Of a stretch of DNA of 37,178 nt, positions 1 through 8,386 are shown in pieces. The stretch is from positions 1 through 37,178 of the forward strand of contig JAMLHF010000042.1 of NCBI GenBank assembly GCA_023957275.1, in the 5' to 3' direction. A model generated the notes under the pieces. That model was not told the origin of the DNA and searched no databases. It saw only the letters and a program-made list of their open reading frames with translations. A program made the translations under genes and the position numbers. This DNA comes from Lentimicrobium sp. (GTDB lineage: Bacteria > Bacteroidota > Bacteroidia > Bacteroidales > Lentimicrobiaceae). Each line of letters begins with the position of its first letter. Position 1 is the stretch's first letter.

Positions 1-197
1 ACCTGAAGCAAGTATTTAATCTACTGAATATTAGTATTTTAAAATATCACACAAATGTAGGAAAAATTTCCGGTCCATTGAACAACTCATGCAAATCATT
101 TAATGAATTCCTGAAAACAGCATAACCGTAACCTTATTGTATCATTGTGAACAATTAGATATTTCATAGGTTTATAGAATCATCAAAACGACAGTAA

Positions 198-395
198 GTG
201 GAACCGGAAAAAGTAGTCCCTGAACCGAAATCCCCCTGCAAACGGGTTTGCCGGCTTGACGAGGATGGTATGTGTGTTGGTTGTTTCCGCAATCTTGATG
301 AAATTGCCAATTGGTCCATCCTTACCAAAGAAGAAAAACTGGAGGTGCTGCGCAAGGCTCATCTGCGTATGCAGCTCAGGGATATTAAGTTTTGA
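198..395 (+). CDS. DUF1289 family small cysteine-rich protein
   Basis: This is a 65-residue protein of the DUF1289 family, whose biochemical role is not established. The diagnostic pattern is visible: S12-P13-C14, C18, then C26-V-G-C29-x-R, followed by E-I-x-x-W at residues 35-39. The four cysteines suggest a small metal- or Fe-S-binding fold, which is inference. The start is a GTG directly after an in-frame TAA. No ATG fits, because the first internal ATG lies after the first two conserved cysteines. The gene converges tail to tail with the gldB-like gene; the two stop codons are adjacent, so there is no room for a separate terminator. Confidence 0.8.
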   Translation: MEPEKVVPEPKSPCKRVCRLDEDGMCVGCFRNLDEIANWSILTKEEKLEVLRKAHLRMQLRDIKF

Positions 396-1418
396 TCATC
401 CTTTCCCGGGTTTATACCCTGACTTCTCAAGTATTTCCTGTGAATCGACGTTGTCGAGGAGTTGTTTCAGGCTCACATTATTCTTTTTCATATAGGCTTT
501 CACAATCTGCCAGCCCAGCCAGGCCCCGGTACGGGCCGGGGATTCCTGCGAAAAGGAGGAAGTAAACGGACCGTCAACCATAAACATACTCATAGCTTTC
601 GAATCAGTTTTGTACAACAACTCATTTTCAATGATAAACTGCCAGAGATTGCGCTCATTTTTTACACACCAGTCCAGTTGTGTCGCATTGAAGCCTATTT
701 TAAAGCGGTCCTCTGAATTTTTGGCTGTTACATCGGCAAAATAGAGTGTTTTCCCTTGTTCTATCATTGCATCAAGCAGGGTATAGGCGCTGCTTTTTTC
801 GGGAATCAGCAGCATGCCAACCTCTTTCATCACATCCGGCACGATATGGTCACGGGTATAACGCCGGGATAAATAGAGCGGAATCCCCAGTTTCTTGTAC
901 ATTTCATGGTCCTGCCCGAGATACATGTCAAGGGCAATGATCAGTACCGAGTCGGCATATTTGACGGGTAAATGAAAATCGTATCCCGAAACATATGAAT
1001 AGGTAAGCGGTTTCCTGCCTCCCGGAATTTCCTTTTCGTAAATGCCGAAGGCCTCTTCAAGTTCTTTTTCAAGCCATCCCAGGTCAGGATACTGTTTCAT
1101 AACCGACTCATAAGAAGCCTTGTTCTGCGGATCACTGATAAACAATTTCAGTTGATCTACCTCTTCATTGCCGATATCTCCGGTTCCCAGAAAGACAGCA
1201 TAATCAGATGCAACGGCCCTGAGCCTTTTTTCCAGATCGGCTTCACCCGGGCCAAACAATACCTGTTCGTACCGCTTTATGCTGAATTCTTGATCTGCAT
1301 TCTGAAATTGTAATGAACCGGAGTCGTCTGAAACGGTTTTTCTTCCTGTGTTTTCGCCGGTGCAGGCAGCAAACAGGAGAAGGGCAGGGAAAATCAGTCT
1401 GGCAAATCTGGAAAACAT
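396..1418 (-). CDS. gldB: GldB-family lipoprotein (gliding motility / T9SS-associated)
   Basis: This is a 340-residue lipoprotein with a short signal peptide and a lipobox ending LLFAAC (acylated C19). The body matches the GldB family: an ALDMYLG-type segment in the middle and a C-terminal block with R-T-G-A-W-L-G-W-Q-I-V. In Flavobacterium, GldB is needed for gliding and is linked to the type IX secretion apparatus. Non-gliding Bacteroidota also carry it, so motility itself cannot be inferred. It faces the DUF1289 gene and is separated from the upstream barrel gene by a strong terminator, so it is probably transcribed on its own. The family call is fairly secure; the exact role in this organism is inferred. 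Confidence 0.82.
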   Translation of the reverse strand: MFSRFARLIFPALLLFAACTGENTGRKTVSDDSGSLQFQNADQEFSIKRYEQVLFGPGEADLEKRLRAVASDYAVFLGTGDIGNEEVDQLKLFISDPQNKASYESVMKQYPDLGWLEKELEEAFGIYEKEIPGGRKPLTYSYVSGYDFHLPVKYADSVLIIALDMYLGQDHEMYKKLGIPLYLSRRYTRDHIVPDVMKEVGMLLIPEKSSAYTLLDAMIEQGKTLYFADVTAKNSEDRFKIGFNATQLDWCVKNERNLWQFIIENELLYKTDSKAMSMFMVDGPFTSSFSQESPARTGAWLGWQIVKAYMKKNNVSLKQLLDNVDSQEILEKSGYKPGKG

Positions 1419-1449
1419 AATACCTGAAACGATTGGTGTTTATCTGGCG

Positions 1450-1491
1450 CAAAATAACAAAAAACCCCTGACATGAGAAGGGCAGGGGTTT
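1450..1491 (-). terminator. Rho-independent terminator after the barrel gene
   Basis: A perfect 9-bp inverted repeat, AAACCCCTG (1462-1470) with CAGGGGTTT (1483-1491), has a 12-nt loop. Read on the minus strand the stem is followed by a T-rich tract (TTTTGTTATTTT). It lies 19 bases past the stop of the 1510-2100 gene and separates it from gldB. Confidence 0.8.
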
Positions 1492-1509
1492 AAAACGGTT
1501 AAAGTCAGC

Positions 1510-2100
1510 CTATAGTATTTTCAATCCAAGACTTACCGTGAACATGTTGTTTTTCAGCGTAAGGCCTTCGTTTTTGGAATAATCGGAAATGCCGAATTCA
1601 TACCTCAGGTCGAGGGTAAACAACAGCAGATCCACCCCGGCACCGGCTTGGATGCCCCAATTGGCACTACGGATATCATCGCCCGTAATGGAGTTATCCC
1701 AGTTCTCGCTGTTGATGTCTTTGTTTAGGGCCAGCGAAGCCACCGGTCCTGCCATGATTCTGACATTTAAAAGATCTGTATCAATCAGCTTGCCGCCAAG
1801 TAAAACGGGAACATCAAGTGTTTTGATGTGCAGCGATTTCGTGCTGCCGGCAACCTCTGTTTGAGAAAGATCACCCTTGCGGTTCATAAAAAGCAGTTCC
1901 GGCTGCAGGTAAAGCTTGTCGCCTATCCTGACGAATGCGCCGAAATGAAGCGAACTTTTTATTTCCTCCTTTATCTGTTCCTGATCGGCGCTGAATCTGG
2001 AGAATGAAGCGCCGGCCTTGGGCCCGAAGGTAAAATAAGGAACCTGGGCAGTTGCAGAAAACGCGAAAAAGACAAGTATTGCAATCAGATACTTTTTCAT
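1510..2100 (-). CDS. exported outer-membrane beta-barrel protein (porin/PorT-like family)
   Basis: This 196-residue protein has a clear signal peptide (residues 1-19, ending SATAQ). The rest is made of alternating hydrophobic and polar strands typical of small 8-stranded outer-membrane barrels, with FGPKAGASF after the signal and a C terminus ending LGLKIL. It belongs to the broad group annotated as porin family or outer-membrane beta-barrel in Bacteroidota; no substrate can be assigned. It is transcribed away from the next barrel gene (2232-2927), and both promoters lie in the ~130-base gap between them. It ends in its own terminator. Confidence 0.72.
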   Translation of the reverse strand: MKKYLIAILVFFAFSATAQVPYFTFGPKAGASFSRFSADQEQIKEEIKSSLHFGAFVRIGDKLYLQPELLFMNRKGDLSQTEVAGSTKSLHIKTLDVPVLLGGKLIDTDLLNVRIMAGPVASLALNKDINSENWDNSITGDDIRSANWGIQAGAGVDLLLFTLDLRYEFGISDYSKNEGLTLKNNMFTVSLGLKIL

Positions 2101-2200
2101 AGATTCTAAATTAATGTTGGCTGAATAAACAAATGACCGGTATAATTTGTCAAATACAATAAACTTGCCATTCTGCTTATTTATTGTGGCAAAAGGTTTG

Positions 2201-2208
2201 TATTTTTG
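2201..2208 (+). promoter_or_regulatory. Bacteroidota -7 promoter element
   Basis: TATTTTTG matches the TAnnTTTG -7 consensus of Bacteroidota and lies 24 bases before the chosen start of the 2232-2927 barrel gene. No well-spaced -33 TTTG is obvious. Confidence 0.4.
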
Positions 2209-2231
2209 TGAAATACTTAAATTTTCCGATT

Positions 2232-2927
2232 ATGAAATTGGCACAAAGAGCACTGCTCATTACATTGTTTTTTTTATTTGTTTTAGTTTCCGGTGCATTC
2301 GCGCAGTACAAATCAATTGCCATGGGTGTTAAAGTATCCCCGAATATAGGCTGGCTGCGGACGGATGCAGAAGATTACTCCTCCGAAGGCGCTGTTCCCG
2401 GCATCTCCTGGGGGCTGATTACCGATTTTTACTTTGCTGAGAATTACGCATTCTCTTCAGGGTTCAATGTCACCTTCCACAATGGTAAAATATCATATCC
2501 CGATATCGAATCCTTCAACATCGGGGTACTGAACCGGCAATACCGCCTTAAGTACATCGATATTCCCATGTTGATTAAGATGAAAACCAATGATATCGGA
2601 GATTTTCGTTTTTTCGGACAAATTGGTCTGCAACCCGGGGTCAGGATCGGCTCAAAAGCAAAAGACAGTTTCAAATCGGTGGCTCCTCCCTCAACGGTAA
2701 AAAGAGAATGGCGTACTATTGATTCGCAAACCAACCTTTTCAGGGTCGCCATGGTAGTAGGGGCCGGCATCGAATACCCCATTGATAATTCCACCTCACT
2801 GGTCGGCGGAATCAATTTTGTGAACGGTCTGAGCGATGTGCTGAAGGGGGATAATGAAGTTGACAGCACGGTTGAGCATCTGGCGGTACCCAACGCTTTT
2901 GAAATAACCCTGGGAATTATCTTCTGA
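2232..2927 (+). CDS. PorT-family outer-membrane beta-barrel protein
   Basis: A 231-residue exported protein whose signal peptide covers residues 1-25 (ending SGAFAQ). The mature part resembles the PorT/porin family of Bacteroidota: an N-terminal G-V-K-V-S-P-N strand, a central R-L-K-Y-I-D-I-P-M-L-I-K strand and a C-terminal strand ending LGIIF. PorT proper is a T9SS component, but many paralogs are not, so the symbol is left empty. An in-frame extension to 2184 exists from a TTG codon. The ATG at 2232 is preferred because it begins the signal peptide and lies downstream of the -7 element. Confidence 0.75.
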   Translation: MKLAQRALLITLFFLFVLVSGAFAQYKSIAMGVKVSPNIGWLRTDAEDYSSEGAVPGISWGLITDFYFAENYAFSSGFNVTFHNGKISYPDIESFNIGVLNRQYRLKYIDIPMLIKMKTNDIGDFRFFGQIGLQPGVRIGSKAKDSFKSVAPPSTVKREWRTIDSQTNLFRVAMVVGAGIEYPIDNSTSLVGGINFVNGLSDVLKGDNEVDSTVEHLAVPNAFEITLGIIF

Positions 2928-2960
2928 GTACTGCTGATACAGCCTGCAGTTTATAAAGGG

Positions 2961-2990
2961 TTAGGCCGGCTCAACAGGGCCGGCGGATGA
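2961..2990 (+). terminator. possible hairpin terminator after the PorT-like gene
   Basis: GCCGGC (2965-2970) pairs with GCCGGC (2979-2984) across an 8-nt loop, about 40 bases after the stop codon. There is no T tract, so termination is uncertain. A second short inverted repeat, TTACGCA/TGCGTAA (3028-3054), lies in the same gap before nadE. Confidence 0.35.
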
Positions 2991-3144
2991 AAATTTTGTT
3001 CACCGGGAAATTATTGCACAGGGTTTGTTACGCACGCCACAGCATGCTGCGTAAGGTTTTGCGGTAAATTGCCGCTGAATTGGCCCGAAAGTCTGATTAC
3101 GCTTCAGAATTATGTAAATTCGTCCCCTTCAATCCGGATGGTTT

Positions 3145-4794
3145 ATGAAAATTGCATTGGTTCAGCTGAATTATATTATTGGCGATTTTGAAGGCAACAG
3201 CCGTAGAATTATTGAGCATATCCGGTTAGCCGGCCGGGAGGGCGCCGAACTGGCGGTTTTTGCGGAACTGGCCGTCACCGGTTATCCCGCCCGCGACTAT
3301 CTCGAATTTGACGACTTCATCAGCAGGTCGGAGGAATGCATGCAGAGCATTGCTGAGGAATGCCGCGACATCACGGCAATTGTGGGCGGCCCTTCGCGTA
3401 ACGTTACAGGGCGGGGAAAGCCCCTGTTCAATTCGGCCTGGATACTTGCCGGCGGGCAGGTAAAACAACTGGTTAACAAAAGCCTGCTCCCCAATTACGA
3501 TGTGTTTGATGAATACCGCTATTTTGAACCGGCAACCGGATCCGGCGTTGTTGAAGTAAACGGGACCCGCCTGGCCGTAACCATTTGTGAAGATATCTGG
3601 AATACCGGGGATATTCCGCTTTACCGGAGGTTTCCGTTGGATGAGGCAATCGCACAGAACCCTGAACTGATCATCAATATTGCCGCTTCGCCTTTTCATT
3701 ACAACCAGGCACTTGATCGCAGGAAAGTACTGAGGGATAATGCGCTTAAATATCAGCTGCCGGTTATTTATGTAAACCATGCAGGGGCCCAGACCGAGCT
3801 GATTTTCGACGGGGGCTCCATGGCCTGCGACAACGGGGGGAATATCCGGGAAACCCTGCCTTTTTTTCAGGAAGGTATGAAAATCATTGAAACCGGTGAA
3901 TCCTGGTACAATGCACCGGTTGCGCCTGAAGTTCAGATAGACGAGAAAGTACGGGATATCGCCCTGATCCATGATGCGCTGGTGCTCGGCATCCGCGATT
4001 ATTTCGGGAAAATGGGATTTAAAAAGGCGATACTTGGTCTTTCCGGCGGTATCGATTCAGCGGTTACCCTTGCCCTGGCAGCTGAAGCGCTGGGCCCGCA
4101 AAACGTGCACGGTATCCTGCTGCCTTCTGAATTTTCATCGGACCATTCCGTTGAAGATGCGAAAGCCCTGGCGGTCAACCTGGGCTGTCCCTATGAGGTC
4201 ATCCCGATTTCGGATACTTTCCATACACTTGAAAATACCATGCAGCCATTTTTCAAAGATCTTCCATTCGGGTTGACCGAGGAAAACATGCAGGCACGGA
4301 TCAGGATGGTGATCCTGATGGCGATGGCAAATAAATTCGGGTACATTTTGCTGAATACCAGCAACAAGAGCGAAGCAGCCGTGGGCTATGGCACCCTTTA
4401 CGGCGATATGTGCGGCGGACTTTCGGTGCTCGGCGATGTTTACAAAACCGATGTTTACCGCCTGGCGCATTATATAAACCGGATCACGGAAGTTATTCCG
4501 ATGAATTCAATTGTTAAACCGCCCTCGGCTGAACTGCGCCCCGGACAGAAAGACAGTGATTCGCTGCCCGAATACGATGTGCTCGATCAACTTTTGTTCC
4601 AATATATTGAAAAACGCAGGGGAAAGCGGGAACTGGAAGAGATGGGATTCGCCCCGGCGCTGGTTGCCCGCGTACTGAAAATGGTGAATACAAATGAGTG
4701 GAAACGGTATCAGACTCCACCCATCCTGCGTGTTTCACCCAAGGCTTTCGGCATGGGCCGGAGAATGCCGATAGTGGGGAAATACACCGGGTAA
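3145..4794 (+). CDS. nadE: glutamine-dependent NAD+ synthetase
   Basis: This enzyme performs the last step of NAD synthesis: deamido-NAD is adenylylated and amidated with ammonia released from glutamine. The 549-residue chain has both expected parts. The N-terminal nitrilase-type glutaminase domain (~1-250) shows the Glu-Lys-Cys triad: E41 in VFAELAVTG, K112 in NKSLLPNY, C148 in ICEDIWN. The C-terminal synthetase domain has the PP-loop LSGGIDSA (S300-S305) and the conserved NTSNKSEAAVGYGTLYGD stretch. Length and motif order are normal. The gene stands alone in a 217-base upstream and 673-base downstream gap. Cytoplasmic, essential housekeeping enzyme. Confidence 0.97.
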   Translation: MKIALVQLNYIIGDFEGNSRRIIEHIRLAGREGAELAVFAELAVTGYPARDYLEFDDFISRSEECMQSIAEECRDITAIVGGPSRNVTGRGKPLFNSAWILAGGQVKQLVNKSLLPNYDVFDEYRYFEPATGSGVVEVNGTRLAVTICEDIWNTGDIPLYRRFPLDEAIAQNPELIINIAASPFHYNQALDRRKVLRDNALKYQLPVIYVNHAGAQTELIFDGGSMACDNGGNIRETLPFFQEGMKIIETGESWYNAPVAPEVQIDEKVRDIALIHDALVLGIRDYFGKMGFKKAILGLSGGIDSAVTLALAAEALGPQNVHGILLPSEFSSDHSVEDAKALAVNLGCPYEVIPISDTFHTLENTMQPFFKDLPFGLTEENMQARIRMVILMAMANKFGYILLNTSNKSEAAVGYGTLYGDMCGGLSVLGDVYKTDVYRLAHYINRITEVIPMNSIVKPPSAELRPGQKDSDSLPEYDVLDQLLFQYIEKRRGKRELEEMGFAPALVARVLKMVNTNEWKRYQTPPILRVSPKAFGMGRRMPIVGKYTG

Positions 4795-4810
4795 TTTATG
4801 CAAACATGAC

Positions 4811-4865
4811 TTTTCTCGTTTTGAAACGAAGAAAATCATAACCATTTTCGTTTTGGAACGAAAAA
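4811..4865. repeat. pair of palindromes, 32 bases apart
   Basis: TTCTCGTTTTGAAACGAAGAA and TTTTCGTTTTGGAACGAAAA are both near-perfect palindromes centred on the same TTTTGRAA core. Their CGTTTTG cores start at 4817 and 4849. They could be operator-like sites or part of the nadE 3' end; no T tract makes either a classic terminator. Confidence 0.5.
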
Positions 4866-4970
4866 GGTTAAGGCTTCAGTTTTATCATATAAATACAACA
4901 AGATCAAAAAAGCCTTATTAATTGATACTTTATGGCCTTTCGGAATTACAACCGCTGAAATTCTACCAGG

Positions 4971-5090
4971 TTTATTGGAATAGAATCCCAAAACTTTGTA
5001 AGGATGGATACTTTTTGGAATGAAATCCCAAAACTTTGAAAAAAGAGATAGTTTTTGGAATGTAATCCCAAAAATATTGACTACTTACCA
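4971..5090. repeat. three tandem 40-base repeats
   Basis: The units start at 4971, 5011 and 5051 with an exact 40-base period. Each begins TTTTTGGAAT or a close variant, continues with AATCCCAAAA, and diverges in the last ~14 bases. The conserved half is itself an inverted repeat (TTTTGGAAT against ATCCCAAAA). TTGGAA occurs at 4975, 5015 and 5055. Confidence 0.8.
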
Positions 5091-5231
5091 GCATAATTTT
5101 ATGAGTACATACTATACCCGTTACGGATTAATAAAACTACGTTCTAACAACTAAAATGGATAGAAATAACTGGATGAATAACAATAAGTAATCAATTTTC
5201 ATCTTTTGTGAAATAGATTTTGAAACGCATG

Positions 5232-5277
5232 GCTATCTTCCATTGGTAATGAAAGCTATCTTCCATTGGCAATGATA
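5232..5277. repeat. 23-base tandem duplication
   Basis: GCTATCTTCCATTGG occurs at 5232-5246 and again at 5255-5269, followed each time by a similar AATGA-type tail, giving a 23-base period. Confidence 0.7.
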
Positions 5278-5326
5278 AATGCCGCATTTGAATATCTGGG
5301 TTCGAAATTCAGTCAGCGCATTTTGT

Positions 5327-5373
5327 CGGGAAAAGAAATAGCCCCAAAGCTATTTTGTAAATACTTTGGGGCT
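5327..5373 (-). terminator. hairpin terminator downstream of nfu/mrp
   Basis: A perfect 10-bp inverted repeat, AGCCCCAAAG (5340-5349) with CTTTGGGGCT (5364-5373), has a 14-nt loop. On the minus strand it is followed by ATTTCTTTTCCC, a moderately T-rich run. It lies ~95 bases past the nfu stop and probably ends the mrp-nfu transcript. Confidence 0.6.
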
Positions 5374-5467
5374 GAATGATTCATGTTGCATCCACTTTTA
5401 CAGCAAACTCTTATTAACGCAACAGGATGTTAAAAAATAGTTGTGCAAAGGGTTGAGCAGAAATGGA

Positions 5468-5713
5468 TTACATATTCAATGCTTCCACCGATTTGATTTC
5501 GGGCAGGGCTTTTCTCACGGCTTCTTCCACGCCGTTTTTAAGGGTCATACGGCTGAACGGGCAGGAACCGCAGGCGCCCTGCAATTCAACATTTACCACC
5601 TTGTCATCGGTAAGTTCAACAAAGCTGATATCGCCGCCGTCGGCCTGCAGGTAAGGCCTGATCTGCTCAATGATGTTTTTGACTTTTATGGTCAGTTCTT
5701 CGTGGTTTGACAT
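5468..5713 (-). CDS. NifU-like C-terminal-domain protein (Nfu-type Fe-S carrier)
   Basis: This is a short Fe-S scaffold or carrier protein of 81 residues, consisting of the NifU C-terminal domain alone. The conserved pair is visible as G-A-C48-G-S-C51-P, preceded by LQADGGDI. In this family two subunits hold a labile [4Fe-4S] cluster between their CxxC motifs and pass it to target enzymes. It lies 33 bases downstream of mrp on the same strand. The two therefore probably form an operon for Fe-S cluster assembly and delivery in the cytoplasm. Confidence 0.93.
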   Translation of the reverse strand: MSNHEELTIKVKNIIEQIRPYLQADGGDISFVELTDDKVVNVELQGACGSCPFSRMTLKNGVEEAVRKALPEIKSVEALNM

Positions 5714-5746
5714 GTTTTTTGTGATTTAGGGTAAAGGTTTGATGGG

Positions 5747-6847
5747 TTACTTGGTGATTTCCACAATTTTAGTCGGAGCCAGGGTGGCATTGCGTATGGC
5801 GATCTGCTGGGCAGTGTTTTCAGCCAGTTTGATAAAGGCTTCAGATACCGGTGAACTGAAATCAAGCGCGATGGGACTGCCCTTGTCGCCCGATTCGCAG
5901 ATCCCCTGTACCAGCGGAATCTGGCCAAGCAGCGGGATGTTGTGCTCTTCTGCCAGGCGTTTGCCGCCCTCTTTTCCGAAAATAAAGTATTTGTTTTCAG
6001 GCAGTTCGGCCGGGGTAAACCATGCCATATTTTCAATCAGGCCGAGGATGGGAACGTTGATGCTCTCCTGGGTAAACATACCGATGGCTTTCCGGGCATC
6101 CGCCAGGGCCACTTCCTGTGGCGTGGTAACGATGCATACGCCGGTTACAGGCAGTTGCTGCACAATGGTCAGGTGAATGTCGCCGGTTCCGGGGGGCATA
6201 TCAATAACCAGGTAGTCGAGCTCGCCCCAGTCGGCTTCGCTGAAAAGCTGGGTCAGCGCATTGCTGGCCATGGGCCCGCGCCATACAAGGGCTTTGGCAG
6301 GATCCACAAAAAAGCCGATCGACAGAATATCTATCCCGTACTTGCGAACCGGAACAACATAGGCTTTCCCGTTTTTCTCAACGGCAGCCGGTTTGGTATT
6401 CATCTCGTTGAACATCAGGGGAACGGAGGGCCCGTAGATATCGGCGTCAATGAGTCCCACCCTGGCGCCTGTGCGTCCGAGGGCTACGGCCAGGTTGGCA
6501 GCTACGGTTGATTTACCTACGCCCCCTTTACCTGATGCAACAGCTATTATATTTTTTACGCCCTGCAGCAGCGGCTGTTTGTCGGCCCGGCGGGTGGTTA
6601 CCCTCGATGTCATCTCCACATTAACTTCAGCCCAGGGGTCAACCAGTTGCTGAATGGCAGCAATGCAGTCTTTTTTGATTTTGTCCTTCAGCGGACAGGC
6701 GGGGGTGGTGAGTACAACTTTAAAAGAAACCCTGTTGCCCTCCACCTGAACATCTTCTATCATGTTCAGCGTGACCAGATCGCGCTTCAGGTCAGGGTCA
6801 TTAACGGTTCTTAAAGCATTGATAACGTCTTCTTTAGAGAAAGCCAT
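5747..6847 (-). CDS. mrp: Mrp/ApbC-type P-loop Fe-S cluster carrier ATPase
   Basis: This 366-residue protein is proposed from family knowledge to bind and transfer Fe-S clusters. Residues 1-85 form an MIP18/DUF59-like domain. The ATPase part has the deviant Walker A SGKGGVGKST (105-114), the switch DADIYGPSVP and the Walker B-like DMPPGTGD. The CxxC that carries the bridging cluster in E. coli Mrp and eukaryotic NBP35 is absent: the equivalent stretch reads ENMAWFTPAELPENKYFIFG. I recall the same variant in other Bacteroidota, so it is probably a lineage feature. It is the first gene of an mrp-nfu operon. On the minus strand a TATCTTTA element lies ~35 bases upstream of the ATG. Confidence 0.93.
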   Translation of the reverse strand: MAFSKEDVINALRTVNDPDLKRDLVTLNMIEDVQVEGNRVSFKVVLTTPACPLKDKIKKDCIAAIQQLVDPWAEVNVEMTSRVTTRRADKQPLLQGVKNIIAVASGKGGVGKSTVAANLAVALGRTGARVGLIDADIYGPSVPLMFNEMNTKPAAVEKNGKAYVVPVRKYGIDILSIGFFVDPAKALVWRGPMASNALTQLFSEADWGELDYLVIDMPPGTGDIHLTIVQQLPVTGVCIVTTPQEVALADARKAIGMFTQESINVPILGLIENMAWFTPAELPENKYFIFGKEGGKRLAEEHNIPLLGQIPLVQGICESGDKGSPIALDFSSPVSEAFIKLAENTAQQIAIRNATLAPTKIVEITK

Positions 6848-6966
6848 GGCAGTAACGTTTGTTTTAATTTAGATTTTGTAAAGATAAGGGTTTTTTAGAA
6901 ATGCACCGATGTCCGGGGTTTTTTCAAAAAGCTGTTCATCAGCTGGCATTACAAGCGGTTTTGGCT

Positions 6967-6974
6967 TATCTTTG
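6967..6974 (+). promoter_or_regulatory. Bacteroidota -7 promoter element
   Basis: TATCTTTG fits TAnnTTTG exactly and is followed by the start of the T9SS-secreted protein at 7011. A well-placed -33 TTTG is not evident. Confidence 0.5.
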
Positions 6975-7010
6975 TAAGAATCATCATTATATTACACAAT
7001 TTTGTCAGGG

Positions 7011-8303
7011 ATGAAAAAGCTTTTGACGGCTGTATGGATTTTGACATTACTGTTGCTGAGTAACGTTCCCGCAGAGGTTCAGTGTCAGATTATCGCTGAC
7101 CACACAGTGGTGGACAAGTATGATCAGATTCCGCAGCAATATATCGATAAGGTGAAAGAGATGTGGGTGATTGTTGCCGGGGAGTCTCACTCAAAGGGAT
7201 ACAGGATCGGCTGCCGTTTGCTCGAAGAGCTGGATCCCCGGTTTCAGGTCAGCATCAGGGAATCCGGAGTCCCCGAAGGGTATACAGATGCCCACATGCG
7301 CCTGAGCAGTGCCACCTGGGGTGACCTGAACAACCCCGACGGATGGGTATACAGCTACGGAGAGGAAGACTGGTTTACCAATGCCACCGCCCTGACACGA
7401 ACCCGGGCCCACCTTACCCATTGCAATACCAATAACCTGGCCATTGCTGCCATGGGTTTCGGCTGGTGCTGGGACATGACCAGCAATAACTGGCCGGCCG
7501 GAACTCCCGATCCTGTTCACCAGGTAAGATGGGCCGGGCGTTCCTCCGCGGGGCCGGAGGGTAGCAAGCGCTGGGGATTGGATGCCGGTGACTACGCCCT
7601 CACGGATAATTCAGTATGCATGGATACCTATCTGAATGCCACCGACGGGTATAACGCCTTTTGCACCGGCAACACTTACCCGACCAAAGTTTTTTACACG
7701 ACCGGCCCGGTGGATGCGAACGAAAATCTGGGTGAAAACGGATACCAGCGTTTTATCAAACATGAGTATATCAGAGATTTTGTGCATGCCGGCGCCGGGC
7801 GCATCCTTTTTGATTATGCCGATATACTTTGCCGGAATGACGCCGGGGAACGCAGGGTAGTGTCATGGACTGATTTCGGAGGTGTAACCCGGGAGTATCA
7901 GGCTATTCACGCGGACAACCTGATTGATCTGGATGGCGGTTATGTGGAGGACGGGGATCATATCGGCGAAAGAGGGGCCGTAAGGCTGGCAAAAGCACTC
8001 TGGTGGATGCTTGCCCGAATGGCCGGTTGGGATGGGCAGCCCCTGGCAACCGATGAAAAGCCAATGGCAGACAGAACAATAGTTTACCCTGTTCCGGCCA
8101 GAGATTTTCTGATTGTTGAGCCGGAAGATCTTTCAGGAGTGATGCTGGCTGAATTATTTGATGTCAGGGGAAATATCATCCTTTCAGAAAATATCACCGG
8201 AATCAATACAAAAATCAATTTGAGCGGACTCGACTCCGGGCTATATCTGTTAAAGATTACTGCCGGTGATCAGATTGCGTATCGTAAAATCATCAGGCTT
8301 TGA
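7011..8303 (+). CDS. T9SS-secreted SGNH-like hydrolase (putative)
   Basis: A 430-residue secreted protein. A signal peptide covers about residues 1-26. The last ~75 residues form a type A T9SS sorting domain (YPVPARDFLIVEP... ending GLYLLKI...YRKIIRL), which marks proteins for export by the type IX system and cell-surface attachment or release. The middle is unassigned, but V-A-G57-E-S59 near the N terminus resembles block I of SGNH/GDSL hydrolases, and E-D314-G-D-H317-I-G-E-R-G resembles block V with its catalytic Asp-His. SGNH activity is therefore inferred, not certain. ATG 7011 is preferred over the in-frame TTG at 7002 because it directly begins the signal peptide (MKKLL). Confidence 0.7.
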   Translation: MKKLLTAVWILTLLLLSNVPAEVQCQIIADHTVVDKYDQIPQQYIDKVKEMWVIVAGESHSKGYRIGCRLLEELDPRFQVSIRESGVPEGYTDAHMRLSSATWGDLNNPDGWVYSYGEEDWFTNATALTRTRAHLTHCNTNNLAIAAMGFGWCWDMTSNNWPAGTPDPVHQVRWAGRSSAGPEGSKRWGLDAGDYALTDNSVCMDTYLNATDGYNAFCTGNTYPTKVFYTTGPVDANENLGENGYQRFIKHEYIRDFVHAGAGRILFDYADILCRNDAGERRVVSWTDFGGVTREYQAIHADNLIDLDGGYVEDGDHIGERGAVRLAKALWWMLARMAGWDGQPLATDEKPMADRTIVYPVPARDFLIVEPEDLSGVMLAELFDVRGNIILSENITGINTKINLSGLDSGLYLLKITAGDQIAYRKIIRL

Positions 8304-8386
8304 GCAGGAATAAAATTACTTTGCAGTTGCATTGATTTGCAGAAATAAGGAACCTTTTTCAGCAGATCATTTATTGGTAATCAGCT

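Larger units (their letters stand above)
4795..5467. other. 673-base intergenic region rich in short repeats
   Basis: No convincing gene is seen between nadE and nfu. It contains, in order, two palindromes around CGTTTTG (4811-4865), three 40-base tandem repeats (4971-5090), a 23-base tandem duplication (5232-5277) and a hairpin terminator (5327-5373). A 34-codon open frame at 5272-5376 has no recognisable homology and runs through the terminator, so it is probably not a gene. Confidence 0.6.

Noticed and set aside
4971-5090. Possible CRISPR array (three regular 40-base units)
   Set aside because: The non-conserved parts are only ~14 bases, there are just three units, units are diverged, and no cas gene is present.
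5272-5376. 34-codon open frame (MINAAFEYLG...) before nfu
   Set aside because: It runs through the nfu terminator hairpin, overlaps a tandem duplication and has no recognised homology; could be a gene remnant but cannot be supported.
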